DNA of 64,000 nt from Apostichopus japonicus (lineage: Eukaryota; Echinodermata; Holothuroidea; Aspidochirotida; Stichopodidae): NCBI RefSeq assembly GCF_037975245.1, contig NC_092578.1, positions 15,792,321 to 15,856,320 on the forward strand. Reading direction: 5' to 3'. How positions within the stretch are numbered: position 1 is the stretch's first letter; each line of letters begins with the position of its first letter. This document shows, in pieces, positions 51,962 to 64,000 of the stretch. The notes beneath the pieces were generated by a model, which was given only the letters and a program-made list of their open reading frames with translations, did no database searches and was not told where the DNA came from. Made by a program: the position numbers and the translations under genes.

Positions 51962-53910
51962 TCTTCACCCTTTTGCATTAATTTTAGCGCTGATGTAATT
52001 CACAACTGAAGACAAACGACATATCTCTGTTGGGATTAATTTTACAACCAACATAATTCATAACTGACGATATATGATACATCATGCACGGTTTGTAATA
52101 TTTGTGCGACGGGTATAATGTATAACAGACGATCAGTGACATATCACGGTTTTGTGGGAGGGTGGGGGGGGGGGGTTGTAATCGGTTTCACCTCTTAGTG
52201 GCATTATGACATCACTTATTGTAAAAATTAATGACATCCACAATTTACTACAAAAATTACTTTAACAATAACTTTAGCCAAAATATACTGAAATCACCAA
52301 TTTTGTCTCAAAAACTCAGTTTAAATTGATTATTGTAAAGAGAGGAAAAAACTGACCGTACTTTTCTATTTCTTGCTTTCTAACTTGTTATCAAAGAATA
52401 CTGGTTTCGGTTATTTTGTAAGTTGTTATTTATAGAATAAGCTCCTTTGAAACCTACGATGTTGTTTTTGGTAAATATAATCCGTCATCATTGTAGTTTA
52501 GTTATCAAACTATATTGACGTTACAACAGTTTATGACGTCACGATCACTTATGACGTCACAAAATAACCGCAAAACTATAGTTGTAACAGACGATTAACA
52601 AATTACCGCCAAATATTATATACAAGGCACAGAATTATTTTCTTCAGGGTTAATGTTTAACTAATTCCTCTTTTTTTTAACTTTTTTTTACGATTTTGGA
52701 ATAATACAAAAACGAAGTAACTGTTACATAAAACTAATAACAAACATTAAAGACTCTAATGAATTACATTTTACAACTTGTTAAAAGATCAAAAATATTT
52801 ACAAATACGATGAAAAAGAATTCCTAAATAAGTTTCATACTATTTCCTGTCTCTTGTTAAGTCATAGTTCCAAAGGGGTGGCGGTATGCACAAACTCAAT
52901 TGGGATATGATGAAGAATGTTAAAATTAACTGTTATCAGTTCTCCTTCTATAGCTATACCGCTTTTTAATATTATTGTTTTTTTTTTATTATTCTATTGT
53001 TTTTTGCAAAATAAACAAAGAACAAAATTTTTGCGGTAAATCGATATAAATGGCTGGACTACTTAGTCTAGCACGCAAACTATTAGACCAGTTCCACAGA
53101 CAAAGTTTAAAAGGGGAAAGAACAGACAAGTTTTGGCTTCTAATAACAAATGGATTTAACTTAGCATTTAGGCTTACACTAAAAAAGGTTGACCTTATCG
53201 CCAATTTAGCCTTAAAATAACATTTCAAATATTTAACACAATTTTAAGGTGAATATCTTGAAAATGGAAAAGCTATCGGAATATAAAAAAACACTTACAT
53301 TATTTATGTTTTTAAAATTTTAATTATTCTGCATAAATTCTACGTTTGAGAAGTATCAGTAAACAATCGTTGTTGTTTTTTTCCCAGGTAAATCTAACTC
53401 AGATATCTGATGTCAACTGTAGATTACTCATGTTTGCCCCGGTTATCGGTATACCGTATATGCACTATCGGTATATCGGCCGGTAGTGGCATCGGTTAAG
53501 TTTGCATCAACTTCCGATCGATATTGTTATTTTACAATAACAAAACACAAAAATTGATATTTTTCTCTGGTCTAGCTTCTTCATATTTGAAATAATGTTT
53601 GATCAGAGAGACATTTATATAAAAATTATCGATATCGATAGATATTGGCAATCTACGTTTATTGGTTATCGATGAAAAGCCGATATCCCGTGCAATACTA
53701 TCGATTACTACAGTTGCAGGGAAATCTTTTCCCTCTGTTCTTGTTGTTTCTTTGTTTCTTCCGCTCTTTGTTGCGGTTTGTATTGTTCTTATTGTTTATT
53801 GTTACGTCTGTCCTCATAATTTTCCCGAATATTGCAACTATTATAAAGACAATTTTCGCTCTTGTTGTTCATCCTTCGGATCCATAAAAAATATTATATT
53901 ATAGGTGTAT
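51962..53910. other. Intergenic 3' of the integrin gene
   Basis: No gene was recognised. A tatcggtat-rich patch (about 53438-53700: ggttatcggtataccgt, atcggtatatcggccggt) resembles the one at 61024-61150 in an integrin intron and is probably a degraded DNA-transposon fragment. Open frames near 53645-53904 overlap it and are not called. Confidence 0.45.
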
Positions 53911-53916
53911 TTTATT
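53911..53916 (-). promoter_or_regulatory. Candidate polyadenylation signal of the integrin gene
   Basis: aataaa on the minus strand, about 196 bp after the integrin stop codon. No nearer canonical signal was noticed. Use of this site is inferred. Confidence 0.45.
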
Positions 53917-54111
53917 TCTATTTCATGCATTTCCTTATAGTACCACTCTCAACATCTTTAAGATAGTCAGTAAAAAAACATTTCACCATTGTTTTCCGAC
54001 GTGTGAGGTTGCCTCAAACAGAATGAAGTTGTGTGTCTTACTATAACCGATCGCAAACGGGGATGTGACACTGTTGAATATTCATTTTCAACCCTGTTTA
54101 ATATTCATGAT

Positions 54112-54165
54112 CTATTTGGTAAAAAGGTCTTCTTCTCCGATTCTCTTTCTCTTGAAGAATCCAAG
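54112..54165 (-). CDS. Integrin cytoplasmic-tail exon (GFFKR)
   Basis: 54 bp: 17 codons and TAG after acceptor ttctatcatag. It reads LGFFKRKRIGEEDLFTK. GFFKR is the membrane-proximal motif that contacts the beta tail and holds the receptor inactive. It was too short to be seen as an open frame and was found by searching for the motif. The tail is shorter than in most vertebrate alpha subunits. Confidence 0.92.
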   Translation of the reverse strand, partial: LGFFKRKRIGEEDLFTK

Positions 54166-57100
54166 CTATGATAGAAAAAAAATCCAAAAGACGAAATTAT
54201 TGTATAGAATATTGCTAATTTGTTTAGCAAGTTACTAAAATATTACAAAAGTGACATTCATCTCTTTCTCTTTCAAACCAAATTTTGATTGTGGTGCTAA
54301 TTAGTCTAATTATCACCCAGTTTTTTTGTCAGAAGTACAGAGCGTTATTTAAAATAAGATTGCAAATACCCAAACTAAAAGTTCTTCTAACTCCGCCCCC
54401 TGATGAATATTAATTAGCGAGTAGCTAATAACAGCCAATCCTCAGGCAATGCAATTTACCACATTAAAACTTGTCTTGAGAGATGAAAAAAACTTGAGGT
54501 ATTGGTACTAATAAATACTTTCGATCCGAAGATTTTTTATTTTCAATATTAATATATCATATAAACAAATTAAAATAGGCCTATGTGAGGCGTGACACAA
54601 CACTTTTGTCGCGTGACTTACCTTCCAGGCTGTGAGTATGAGACAGGAGAGAACAATGAACCCGAGTAGAGCAGCAAGCAGGTACGCCCATATCGGGAAG
54701 GGGTCTTTGACGTAACTGATCGAAGATTCAGGAAGAGCCTTGGTCATAGCCTGAAGGAAAAGAACAACAAAATGTTATTTGTAATTACAGGAGATTTAAA
54801 GCAGTCTATTGCAGTTCTGTAAAAGGGATAAAGATCGGGATGAAGAAACCATTCATGAAATTTATCATCAACTCGAAAAAAAAAATGGTTGCCGAGAAGA
54901 TTTTGTTGTAGTCAAGTGGATAAGAAATATATATAGTATTATGTTGAAAAGAAATGGCTTAGTGTATGGTTTGCCAGTGTATGCGTTACGTATACGGTTA
55001 CGTTTGTGTTGATTTTTCTTGAATACTAGGAAAAGAAAGAAACCTATTCAACATATTACGTTATCTATTTCCCGATCAGTATGTGCAGTGTTGAAGCTGG
55101 AAACAAGATATTCATGCAAATAAAATTATAACGAATCTTGTACACTCCGAATATAAATTTTAAAATATTTTCCAAAAAAAAAAGGGTAAGACATCAAATC
55201 TTTCCACACCCAAAATGAAATGTGATGTTGAAAACAAAACCACAACCCCCTCCCTCTCCCCCCCCCCCAACAATGAGGAATTACTTACGGTTGCTGTGAA
55301 GGGCGCCGGTAATGTGTTGCCTATTGTATAAACCGATCTGGTAACTTTCATGGTCGCGGTAGAAGATATGATCCAATCACTCGGCGGAATATTGTTCTCC
55401 AATACCTAAAATATAATCAAGTATTTACAGAAAATAACTTACAATTGATATTTCACAGTTTTATAATGGTCAATAAGAATCCCCTGGCATGCATATGGAA
55501 GTTAAAATGTTAACTTTGTAAGACCAAGTATACATTTCTTGGGTATTATTGAGTATTAAAAGAAGCCGTATTTCCCTTTGCGGGTAAATGTGTTCACACA
55601 AAAATTATGTTTGCAATACAAAGACAAAGGATCATTGCATATTGATCACTGCTCACAGTTTAATTAAATTTTTTCTTCAATGCACCGGAAGTACAAAAAG
55701 TCATAAAAGTAAGTTTGGTACATTGTGCACACTTTTTATTTGTCGATGTTTGATGAATTTTACAAGATTATAAAATAATCCTTGTCAAAACTATGTAAAA
55801 ACGACATTTGAAAGTAACGCAATAAAAACCACCACATAACACAAATTGATTAAAAAAACAAACAACCACATACAAATCCATTTTCTCTGATGGAGTGAAA
55901 GCTTTTTGAAAGATATATCCCATAATGCAGTTCTCATTCTTGTAACATGTGTTTAGAACGAATGCGAATTTTAAATACCTTTGTTAACGTTTGCAACCAT
56001 AGTCTAGATCGAATGCTCAGTACAATAGGCTGATCATTCCCGCCTAGCTTTTCGAATCTACACGTAATTTCTACACATTGGCCAGTCCTGCAGTCAATCG
56101 TAACCAGAGGTTGAGGGGTTGGTTGATCATCATTCATAGGGTCATCTTCATCCAATTCCCGTGATGCTCGATGATTCTCAATAATCTTCTCCAGAGTATT
56201 GTTTTGGTTCAATTCATCGTCGTCTATAAGCTGTTTAAAGAGAAATGTAAGCCCCCCAAAAAGAGGGCAAGAATTGGGTCAAAAGTGTTTTTTTTTTTTT
56301 TTAAACGGGATTCATGTATTTGCAAAGCGAAATATATGCTTTACAAATTTAGCTCCGTGCAGCACAAGAATTTTGTTTTTGTACATTAGTTAAGGACCTA
56401 CGGATAAGGGGAGATAAGATAGGGGACGACAGGAAGGGGGGGGGGTGGGGGCTACTCGTGGTTGACCCTGCCGCCATGCGTACATGCGTTGTTGTTTTGG
56501 GTTCTTTTTTTTTCATTTCATTTACCTCTAAATGTCAGGGACACGACAAATATTGTTCAGTTCGGGTATTTTTCATTTTTCTCTCTATTATAGAAAACCA
56601 ACCACTTCCAAATATGGAAAGTAAACTGTTTTTTCTCTAGATTAATTCAACAAAAAAATATCAAAAATATCAAACGTTAATATGGAGTACCATCCTTCAT
56701 TGTTATGGTATACCTATAGCTATAATAAGAGCCATGAATAACTCACCTTCAGATTTTTGGGGTTAAGTTCACCGTCCGGTACGTCACATTGTCCCACACT
56801 GGGGGTAACACTGGTCAAATATAGTAAATAATCCCTCTCATCGGTGTACATCGGCCACTGTAAAGTCAACTTTAATGCGCCTACGTCACTTGGACCTGAA
56901 TTTTGAAACTGTTTTGTCGAGAGAGAAACAGGAGAAAGCGATGATAAAATTAAGAAACAGAATTACTGTAAAAAACTGTAACACTATACCAAACATATAC
57001 AATTGCGCTAATGTGTTAAGTTAAAAGGAGATTAACACGAATTATGTTTTAAAAACAGGGTTATAAGCATAGGCGTAGGAGGCGGGGGGGGGGGGCTGCA

Positions 57101-60100
57101 CCCCAACCAAATATTTTTGTGAAAATTCGGGCAATATGCTGATAATTTTTTGGGCACCTACTGAAAGAAAAATAAATTGCAATGTGTTTTTCAATGGTTA
57201 AACTTCTATTATTATTATCCTAATTATTGTAACGACCTCCCAAAAATGATAACCAATATGGAAGGGTAATAACACGGCAAATGATTGTATGTAATTGGCA
57301 TGCGATGTAATAACCCATGCAAGCCTATATGATATGCACATTAACATGTTTGAACGCGAAAAATTTTGGTTATATTTTTCGGGCAAGTCGTTACAGCCCC
57401 CCCCCCCCCAAACAAAATTGGGCTCCTACGCCCTATGGTTATAAGCATACTTTTTTGTGAATTCCAACACACTTCTACAATCTGGATATATTATTTACAA
57501 AAATTTTGACATTGCTTATGAATAATTATTATAACAGACAGAAAATGTCTGTTTATCTACATTTTAAGAAAAAAATGAGTTTGCATTAAAACAAGAGGAT
57601 ATTGTATACCAGTGTATAATGGAAAAAAATGTATTTAAAGATAAAAAAGGTTCATTATCTAAATATCTATCTTCGTATTGTGTGTTATGTTCTTACAAAC
57701 GGAGCTCAATTAATAACAAATAAATAATATTTGGGGTATATTTGGGTAAATTCAAATGTTTGTAAATGTTTTCTGTTGATCAAAGAAAGGATTCGAAGTA
57801 AATAATGGATGGAAAATATATATTCGAGAGCATGCGTTGCTCAACCTGTATAAATCTGTATTTGATAATGTGAAGAAACCACAATCACCAAACGCCTGAT
57901 TCGAATTCTTTTTATAAGCCCAGATTGGGACATTTTGTTACCAACCAATTAACCCCCATGCATAAGATTAAATTTAAAATTTTATTTCATATCAAAATAT
58001 ACTATTATAGTATAAAAAATGAAAAAAAACAAACAAAGGCAATATATTGACCCATAATTAATTTTCCTTGCAAATCAATATAATTTCGAAATATAAACTT
58101 ACAATGTAGAAGTGAATTATTTCCTCGCCAACATCCTGCTCTCTGCTGGCGTTTGGAAGTAAGGTAAAGTTGGTGGTATACACAGACTGACCAGGATTAG
58201 AGTACCTGTAGGTAAAAGAAAAGGAGGTATAAAAGGGCCACTGATGTAACTGGTCATTTGGGGAGGGGGCCTCTTGTTTAGGAACCCGGTGGCTAGAGAA
58301 CTTGTGAGTAAAACCCCATTGGAATTGTCCTCCTCTGCATGGGGAACAGTCCAGCCACCGGAACTCTTTTTATTTTTACTTTTTCATTTTTTTATTATTA
58401 TTATTTTTGTTTTCTAGGGCATATCCCGGCAGGGTGTGTTTGCCAGGTCTGGGGCAACCTGCCATTATTATTATTTTCCCTAAATAGCTCCTTTCTTTCT
58501 TAAAGCTTCCAAATGTTTGTACTGCTTGTCTTCAACCTCATTTGTTACTTTATAATGCTCAATTGTCTGTTTTCCATCAAGAAAAAAGAAGCTCCATTTT
58601 ACCTGCAGGGGCCGTGTCATTTGTCAGAGTTGGAGTGAGATGGGGTGGGGGGTGAGGGGAGGCAATTCGGGGAAAGTGGTACAGTACTAGAAGTGCTATA
58701 GGTCTTAGTGAGAATTAGTGATAGTTTTCAGAGGCTTCAGATATTTCCCATGCCATTTGCTTGATGTTTTTGTGATTCAGTTGAAGGTAACTGAACTAAA
58801 GCGGTTGAATGATCTACTTCTGGCAACTTGTTAGTCAGTTGGTTTAGCCGTTGCAAATACTGTAAATCTGGTTACGTTAAGAACAACATACCCGGGCGTA
58901 TTAAGGATTCTTAATATACATATATGTAGCTGCAGGATTGAACTGTGGTTTTAATAGGAAAGGGGTACAGTTCCCGTTGAAGATACCAACTTATCATATA
59001 TGGTGGTAGCGGTGGTGGTGGGGGGAGGGGGAGGGGGGTGGGGGAATATAGGAGACATATATCAATGTTGTTACATATTTTAAAACAGCTATCTGCAGAA
59101 TATACTACCAGTATATATATGTATTACTCGTAAAAAAAATGAAATGAAAGCATCCAATTCGACAGAATAGCATATTTTGGCCTTAAAATACGAAAATGTA
59201 TAGAAATTGAAAAAAAGAAAAAAAAGAAATTGTGACAACTTACCCAAAGAATTCAAGTGTATAGTTGATATTCACTGGCATAGATATGTTGTTGATATTA
59301 TCACTCAGAGTCTCGACCGCGTCTAGGTTTGAACTGTCAAATTATTTAGAGATGACAGAAAATTGGTTGGAAATTTGAATTTCACCTTGATGAACATTAT
59401 AAGTACGTATACGCCATAGAAGGAGGACGTGAATGAAATGAGGTCTCTTTCCGTGTCCAATGCAATTTTACAAATGTTGTCCCTGTCTGTTTAAATCGTA
59501 ATTTTGATTAAATATACAGAAATCGAGCCCCCCCCCCTACATAATGTTTTACCCTTATTGCAAACCTTCCTCTTCCTCCCCACCCCCCAACCCCGCCCAA
59601 CAAAATAAACCCCTCTCCTACTGCAATAGAATCCTGAATCCACTCACATATACACTATTGGATTCTTATCTCAGCTGATGAATGGGTGCTGTAAAATAGT
59701 ATACTACAAATCCAACAACTTTACAAATGCTAAAACACCGTTAGTAGGTCTGTTAAATAATTACCCCCCCCCTCACCCCCCCCCCCCCTCTCCGCCTCCC
59801 GAAGTCCCTCCACTAAACTAATATATATTGACAGGAAGTTGCTTTTTATATCATTTTCAAAGTTGACATAATTATTTGAATCTTACCTGTTCCCTAAGAA
59901 GTGGAGTTCCAGATATTCGTTCACTTTGTCTTCCAAATTAATCTCAAAATGAAGTCTGAAGGGAACCTAAAAATTAACAATTTTACGTTACAAAATTAAA
60001 TGGAGATAGGGGAAAGGGGGGGGGGGGAAACCCTGTGGTTTTCTAAACTTTTTTTTTGTCAAATTGGTGGAGGAAAGAAGGAAATGGAAATAATTTGGCT

Positions 60101-63100
60101 AATATCGAAGAAGAGACGTAACGATATAAGGCATCGATTATAAAATGTTCGAACTGTTTATTTAATTTCGAATAGGATTACTTTATCATTTTACTTTTTA
60201 AATCTATTTTTTTGTCTTCTCTAACTTAAATATTATAATTTGATTTACATTGGTTCACTATCTCACTTAGAAAGAATGAATCAAAAGACAAAGCTATCCC
60301 AGATCTGGTTAATATGGAGACGCGCTTAGTTGCCAAAAAAAAATCTACCTAAAGAAACATTTCACTATTATCCCTCCAACTGATCATGCGCAAATTGGAA
60401 TCGTATATGAGTTTTTGAGAACGAGACAATTGATTATAACTTTTTTAAATTCTAAAATTGGTTGGCTGATGTTCTTCTAAATTTATGAAATATGGATAAA
60501 ATGGTTTTCAAAACTCATTTGTATCTCGTAAATATAAATGCTCTGGGAAGTTAACCTACTAAAAATTAGACACTGAGGGCTATGACACTTGGCCAAGTGA
60601 TTTTACAACGTGTTTGGTTCTCGGGGTCACGTGACTTTTTCCGGAGCTACGTCACGCACTTTTGCAATTGAAATTATGAAAACAGAGAACGATCTTAATT
60701 AAAAATACCCCCACCATTTTTTGGTCATATCAGTCATATGATCTTGGGCAATAACGGCTCAATTTAAACTTAAATTATATACTTTTAGTTATTATCATTT
60801 ATCTTTTTCAAAATCAATCAGCCATTTTCCCCTTAGAAATTTGTAACTAAATGACACAAAAATGTTGGGTAAGGAATCAATGAAAAACAGAACAACTTAC
60901 TCTATAGTTTGCAGGGACAGGATTTCCAACGTTGCATCTCAAATGTATATCGTCTGCTACATGCGCTTGTTCTTCACACTCAACTAGTACATCCTGTAAC
61001 AGTAAATGAAAACCTCAAAATTAGTGTTGCACCGATTATCGGTATTTATTCATCGGTACGATAATGGCGATATTGGCGATAATCGGCTTGATAGCGGTAT
61101 CGCTAAAGTTTCCATCATGCAACTTCAGATATTTGCCGTCCGATATTGTTAGATTCATATATTTGTTAGATTCATATATAACTTCAAACTTGGGCAGGTG
61201 TTTTTTTTTACAAATTGGTGTCAGAAATAATGTTTATAGAGCCTAGCTTAATTAAATTGTATTTTTAGAAATTTTAATATAAAAAAATAGTATCAGAAAT
61301 ATACCCCCCCCCCCAAAAAAAAAGGAACAGAAAAGAGATGTGATTTTTATGGAATATTAAAATGAGACTTACACTGCTAAAACTTTCGACTTGAATAAAG
61401 GAGACACCTGCCGGAACGCCTGCATGAAGCCTGGCCTCAAAGGCCTCATCACCGTTATTCTGAAAGTCGACATCAACTATTAGCATTTCGCTCTTACCAA
61501 CGACGACTTGTTGAAGATCACTGGCAAAAGAATGGAAGATTAATGTATATGTCGTCCAGTTACAGAGTTGTTGACGATTGACAATTCATAATCATGGACG
61601 TTAAATATGAATGTAAGAGACTGACTTCGGTCAGCTTGCGGCTTTGATAAGCCAACGAGGCTTCTTCGCGAGGTCTTGCTTGCAGGAGGATCTAAAATAC
61701 ATACATGCACATATACATACATACAAGAGAACAATTATGTCCATTATGGTGAAAAGATTGACGTCACAATGATTAACCAATGACGTATCTGTATATATTT
61801 GGGGGTGGGGAGGGAAGGAAAGGAGGGATGGAAGGAGAGAAAGGCGCCTCGGAATACATACGAGGGAATTAGTTAATCAGCCACAAATTTAATTTCAAGA
61901 ATTTTGACAGGTTTAATCGCTGCTGAAAATAGCAGGGAGTTTATAATTCGAGGTGGTAAGACCATTGAAAATTAAAGTTTTAAAAAGAGTGGAAAGATTG
62001 ATTATGCGTCAACTATAGATGTGACTTACTGGATAGTGTCAATTCTAATGTCCGGTAAGCATCGTGCGTTACTGCAATTCTTTAGAAGTGCAAGCTGTTA
62101 AGAAGAAAAGCAAACTTGAAATAGATCAATTTGAATAGGGTTATTTTTCTAAGTAATTATAGTATTAATATATATGTTCTAGGTATTAATAAAATTTCAA
62201 TTATTGATTTTGCTGGTATCATATATAAAGATATACTCTTTAATTCTTTAACGGTTGAAACTCCACCCAGCTCTCATTGTTGAGATACCCTTTGTTAATA
62301 TATGAGTGGTTCCTGTTTTTATACAAAACTACCCATAAATGTACAGATACCTTTCATCAATATACAAAAGGAGAATGTTTCTGAAGGAAAGGCTTTGTAA
62401 TTATACACCCACAGTCTATCAAACAACAGAAAGTAATTGTTTCTCTACATAAAAAACTGTGACTGTACAAAACCTTTTGTACAATTATTAATTGGTACTG
62501 TCATTTTACGAGATAAATTGAGGGTGAGCGGACACCTTGTGTAGGTAAACAATGCATAATTGTAGTTGTACAACAAAGTCTCTGGAGACTAATTGACAGA
62601 GACACTGCTGTAAATTTACAGAGATTTTTTTTTAACAGTGCAGAGTGTCTGATAATGATCACAAACGGTGAAGTGAAAATCAGTCGTCTCATCAAAATGA
62701 AATGTTAGCTCTTCTATAGAGTGAAAGCACTGTTAGAGCCCAAATTGACAATAAACTTCAAACGAATTTGGCCATTATTGCACTTCTTGATTAACCCCAA
62801 AAATAATTATTACGCACGTTAGCCCGGGCTCTCATCTTAAAGTGCATGCATGTATGCAGGCCCGTCTAATTGCCTGTAAGATCACACCTCAGAATAAGAC
62901 AGCAAACTTCGCAGCCTTTACCGTTTTAATTTTTCATGGTATAGTCTATAATTACATACCTGTTCCGTGACGAAAGAACCTTCCGGTAAAATCGGCAATA
63001 AATCTCCAGCTTCACGATTAATATCATCCCTCGAAAGATCATAGCTGAACTTGAACACGACTGGTGAAAGTTTATCTCGGATAATTTTCTTAGGAACAGA

Positions 63101-63509
63101 ATGACAAAGATAAATATAAGCGTCATGTCTTGTCACGTGACTGTCATGTGCAGGGGCGGATTCATGGAGCGGGGGTTTCTTATGTACCGCTATGTCGGTG
63201 GTACTTTCAGTATCTACCGATATCTTACTACGATAACTAAACATCCATTCGAAGAGATAAAATCTTGGGATTGTTTTTCTACACGGGTTAATTAATTACT
63301 TTGTTACTTATCATAGCTTTACGTTTTTTTTATGCAAATGAAGTTAAATGTATTTACCTCGATATAAGCGTTATAAGTTACACAATCTTGGACTCCTTTA
63401 GTCAAATCTGTATTCCAGGTAAATTGTGATAAAGACTGGCCTTTTTGCAGAATAAATGCCCTTGATGACACTCTCTTCACTGAATCAAGTTGAAGATCAA
63501 ATGCAAATG
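54112..63509 (-). CDS. Integrin alpha subunit, C-terminal 13 exons (5' part beyond window)
   Basis: Cell-surface adhesion receptor subunit. Exons in transcript order: 63358-63509, 62960-63088, 62030-62094, 61373-61520, 60901-60993, 59887-59966, 59244-59333, 58103-58205, 56747-56908, 55979-56230, 55289-55405, 54622-54750, 54112-54165. All borders are GT-AG and all phases match, giving 523 residues. The order fits the thigh and calf domains: SRAF and RDKLSPV (thigh), NCSNARCLPDI, FEARLHAGVPAGVSF, LRCNVGNPV (calf-1), HFYI/FQNSGPSDV and LQWP (calf-2), IRSRLW, then PIWAYLLAALLGFIVL (membrane helix) and LGFFKRKRIGEEDLFTK before TAG. N-glycosylation sequons (NIS, NYT, NFT, NAS, NNT) are present. The FG-GAP propeller and integrin start codon lie to the right of the window. 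The short tail and a furin-like site suggest the alphaV/alpha5/alpha8 type, but the ligand group cannot be settled from this half. Confidence 0.93.
54622..54750 (-). CDS. Integrin transmembrane exon
   Basis: 43 codons, phase 0-0. A short extracellular stretch (ALPESSISYVKDPFP) leads into a hydrophobic helix of about 23 residues, IWAYLLAALLGFIVLSCLI, ending TAWK at a gtaagt donor. Tryptophan at the outer boundary and W-K at the inner boundary match integrin alpha subunits. It is spliced to the GFFKR exon at 54112-54165. Confidence 0.92.
55979..56230 (-). CDS. Integrin exon with acidic loop and furin-like site
   Basis: 84 codons, phase 0-0. The first half is an acidic, disordered-looking insert (LIDDDELNQNNT ... 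ELDEDDPMNDDQ) with RASR just before ELDED, an R-x-x-R pattern of the kind cleaved by furin-like proteases between heavy and light chains of many alpha subunits. The second half returns to the calf-2 fold: CRTGQCVEITC, then VLSIRSRLWLQT. Cleavage is inferred from position and motif. Confidence 0.85.
56909..58102. other. Integrin intron
   Basis: Non-coding apart from the inverted-repeat element at 57072-57436. Confidence 0.6.
57072..57436. mobile_element. Short element with GGCGTAGGAG ends and ~13-bp direct repeats
   Basis: It starts ggcgtaggag and ends ctcctacgccctat; the flank ggttataagcata is present on both sides (57059-57071 and 57437-57449). The interior is non-coding, with G- and C-homopolymers close to each end that could pair. 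The long direct repeat is unusual for a DNA transposon, so the exact ends may be a few bases off. Confidence 0.68.
58206..59243. other. Integrin intron
   Basis: Non-coding; a short inverted repeat (ccggtggct at about 58289 and agccaccgg at about 58352) and a G-rich run at 59019-59043 are the only features noticed. Confidence 0.5.
59967..60900. other. Integrin intron
   Basis: AT-rich, non-coding. Nothing was recognised. Confidence 0.5.
61024..61150. repeat. Fragment of a gtgttgcaccgat-type DNA transposon
   Basis: The segment starts tagtgttgcaccgattatcgg and is rich in atcgg/cgata motifs, like the ends of many hAT-like elements. No matching opposite end was found, so this is a fragment. A similar patch lies at 53438-53700. 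Confidence 0.4.
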
Positions 63510-64000
63510 CTAACATAGGGGAGAAAGAGAGTAACAATACACAATATTATTGTTTTCCTTTATTAAAGTTGACAACTTTTAACATAGGAAATCATTTTGC
63601 ATTATATATATAAAAATAAAAATAATAATAATAAAAAAAATAAATAAATAAAATTAAAAAAAAAAAATCATTTTTATATATTATAATAATAATATATTTT
63701 TCATTATAATCTTGCAGTTTGTATTGATTCTTTTACGTGTTTTGCGGTTTGTTTGTTTAGTAGAAATTATTTGCTGTTATAGGCTACTCTCGCCGGGTCT
63801 AAGAAAATTCAATGGAGAATAACCTCGTTATACTTCCACGCATCAAGCCCACCGTTAGCCCTCCCCCCTCCACCCTACCCTTCACCCGGACCCCATCAAT
63901 GTGATAGGAAGTCAACAGAAGCATTAAGCAATCCTAAATAACTGGGAATTATTTGGTGCGCCATCAGTTGTTGTGGTAAAGTACTTATGAAGCCATTTAG
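63510..64000. other. Integrin intron running to the window edge
   Basis: AT-rich sequence with an A/T-only stretch at about 63600-63700. No further exon was found; the beta-propeller part of the integrin must lie beyond 64000. Confidence 0.5.

Overview
This is eukaryotic, intron-rich, AT-rich DNA from an animal. The gene families (granulin, Dickkopf-like, integrin alpha), the short exons with GT-AG introns, and the many simple repeats and short hAT-like elements suggest a marine invertebrate deuterostome, possibly an echinoderm. The organism call is an inference from composition only. All three genes recognised lie on the minus strand. The most open reading frames in the window are shadows or low-complexity repeats.

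Left half (1-32,464): a progranulin gene of extraordinary size. A signal-peptide exon (32,324-32,464) is followed by two divergent granulin exons (31,539-31,751 and 29,627-29,845), a third (27,594-27,818), and then 34 nearly identical 225-bp exons in a ~650-bp tandem repeat that reaches the left edge of the window. Every exon is phase 0-0 and encodes the C-terminal half of one granulin plus the N-terminal half of the next, so the splice product adds one granulin of 12 cysteines per exon. At least 37 modules (about 2,800 residues) are encoded here, and the 3' end is outside the window. Introns are as conserved as exons. Larger duplications (6,156 bp and about 1.6 kb) sit on top of the basic repeat, four exons are truncated, and two foreign insertions (16,766-19,026 and about 23,867-26,140) interrupt the array.

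Middle (32.5-54 kb): mostly non-coding, rich in microsatellites (GGAT, TA), minisatellites (15 bp at 28.2-28.9 kb, 62 bp at 51.3-52.0 kb), hAT-like and other terminal-inverted-repeat elements, a tRNA-derived SINE fragment, a U2-like repeat and a hammerhead-ribozyme-like sequence. It also holds a four-exon Dickkopf-like secreted protein gene (41,945-47,743), pieced together here by splice sites and cysteine pattern.

Right part (54,112-63,509): thirteen 3' exons of an integrin alpha gene, from the thigh domain through calf domains, a transmembrane helix and a very short GFFKR cytoplasmic tail. The beta-propeller exons lie beyond the right edge. The proximity of a granulin gene to an integrin alpha gene recalls the vertebrate GRN-ITGA2B neighbourhood. 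The three genes act outside or at the surface of the cell (secreted growth-factor precursor, secreted Wnt-modulator-like protein, adhesion receptor); nothing in the sequence shows that they work together.
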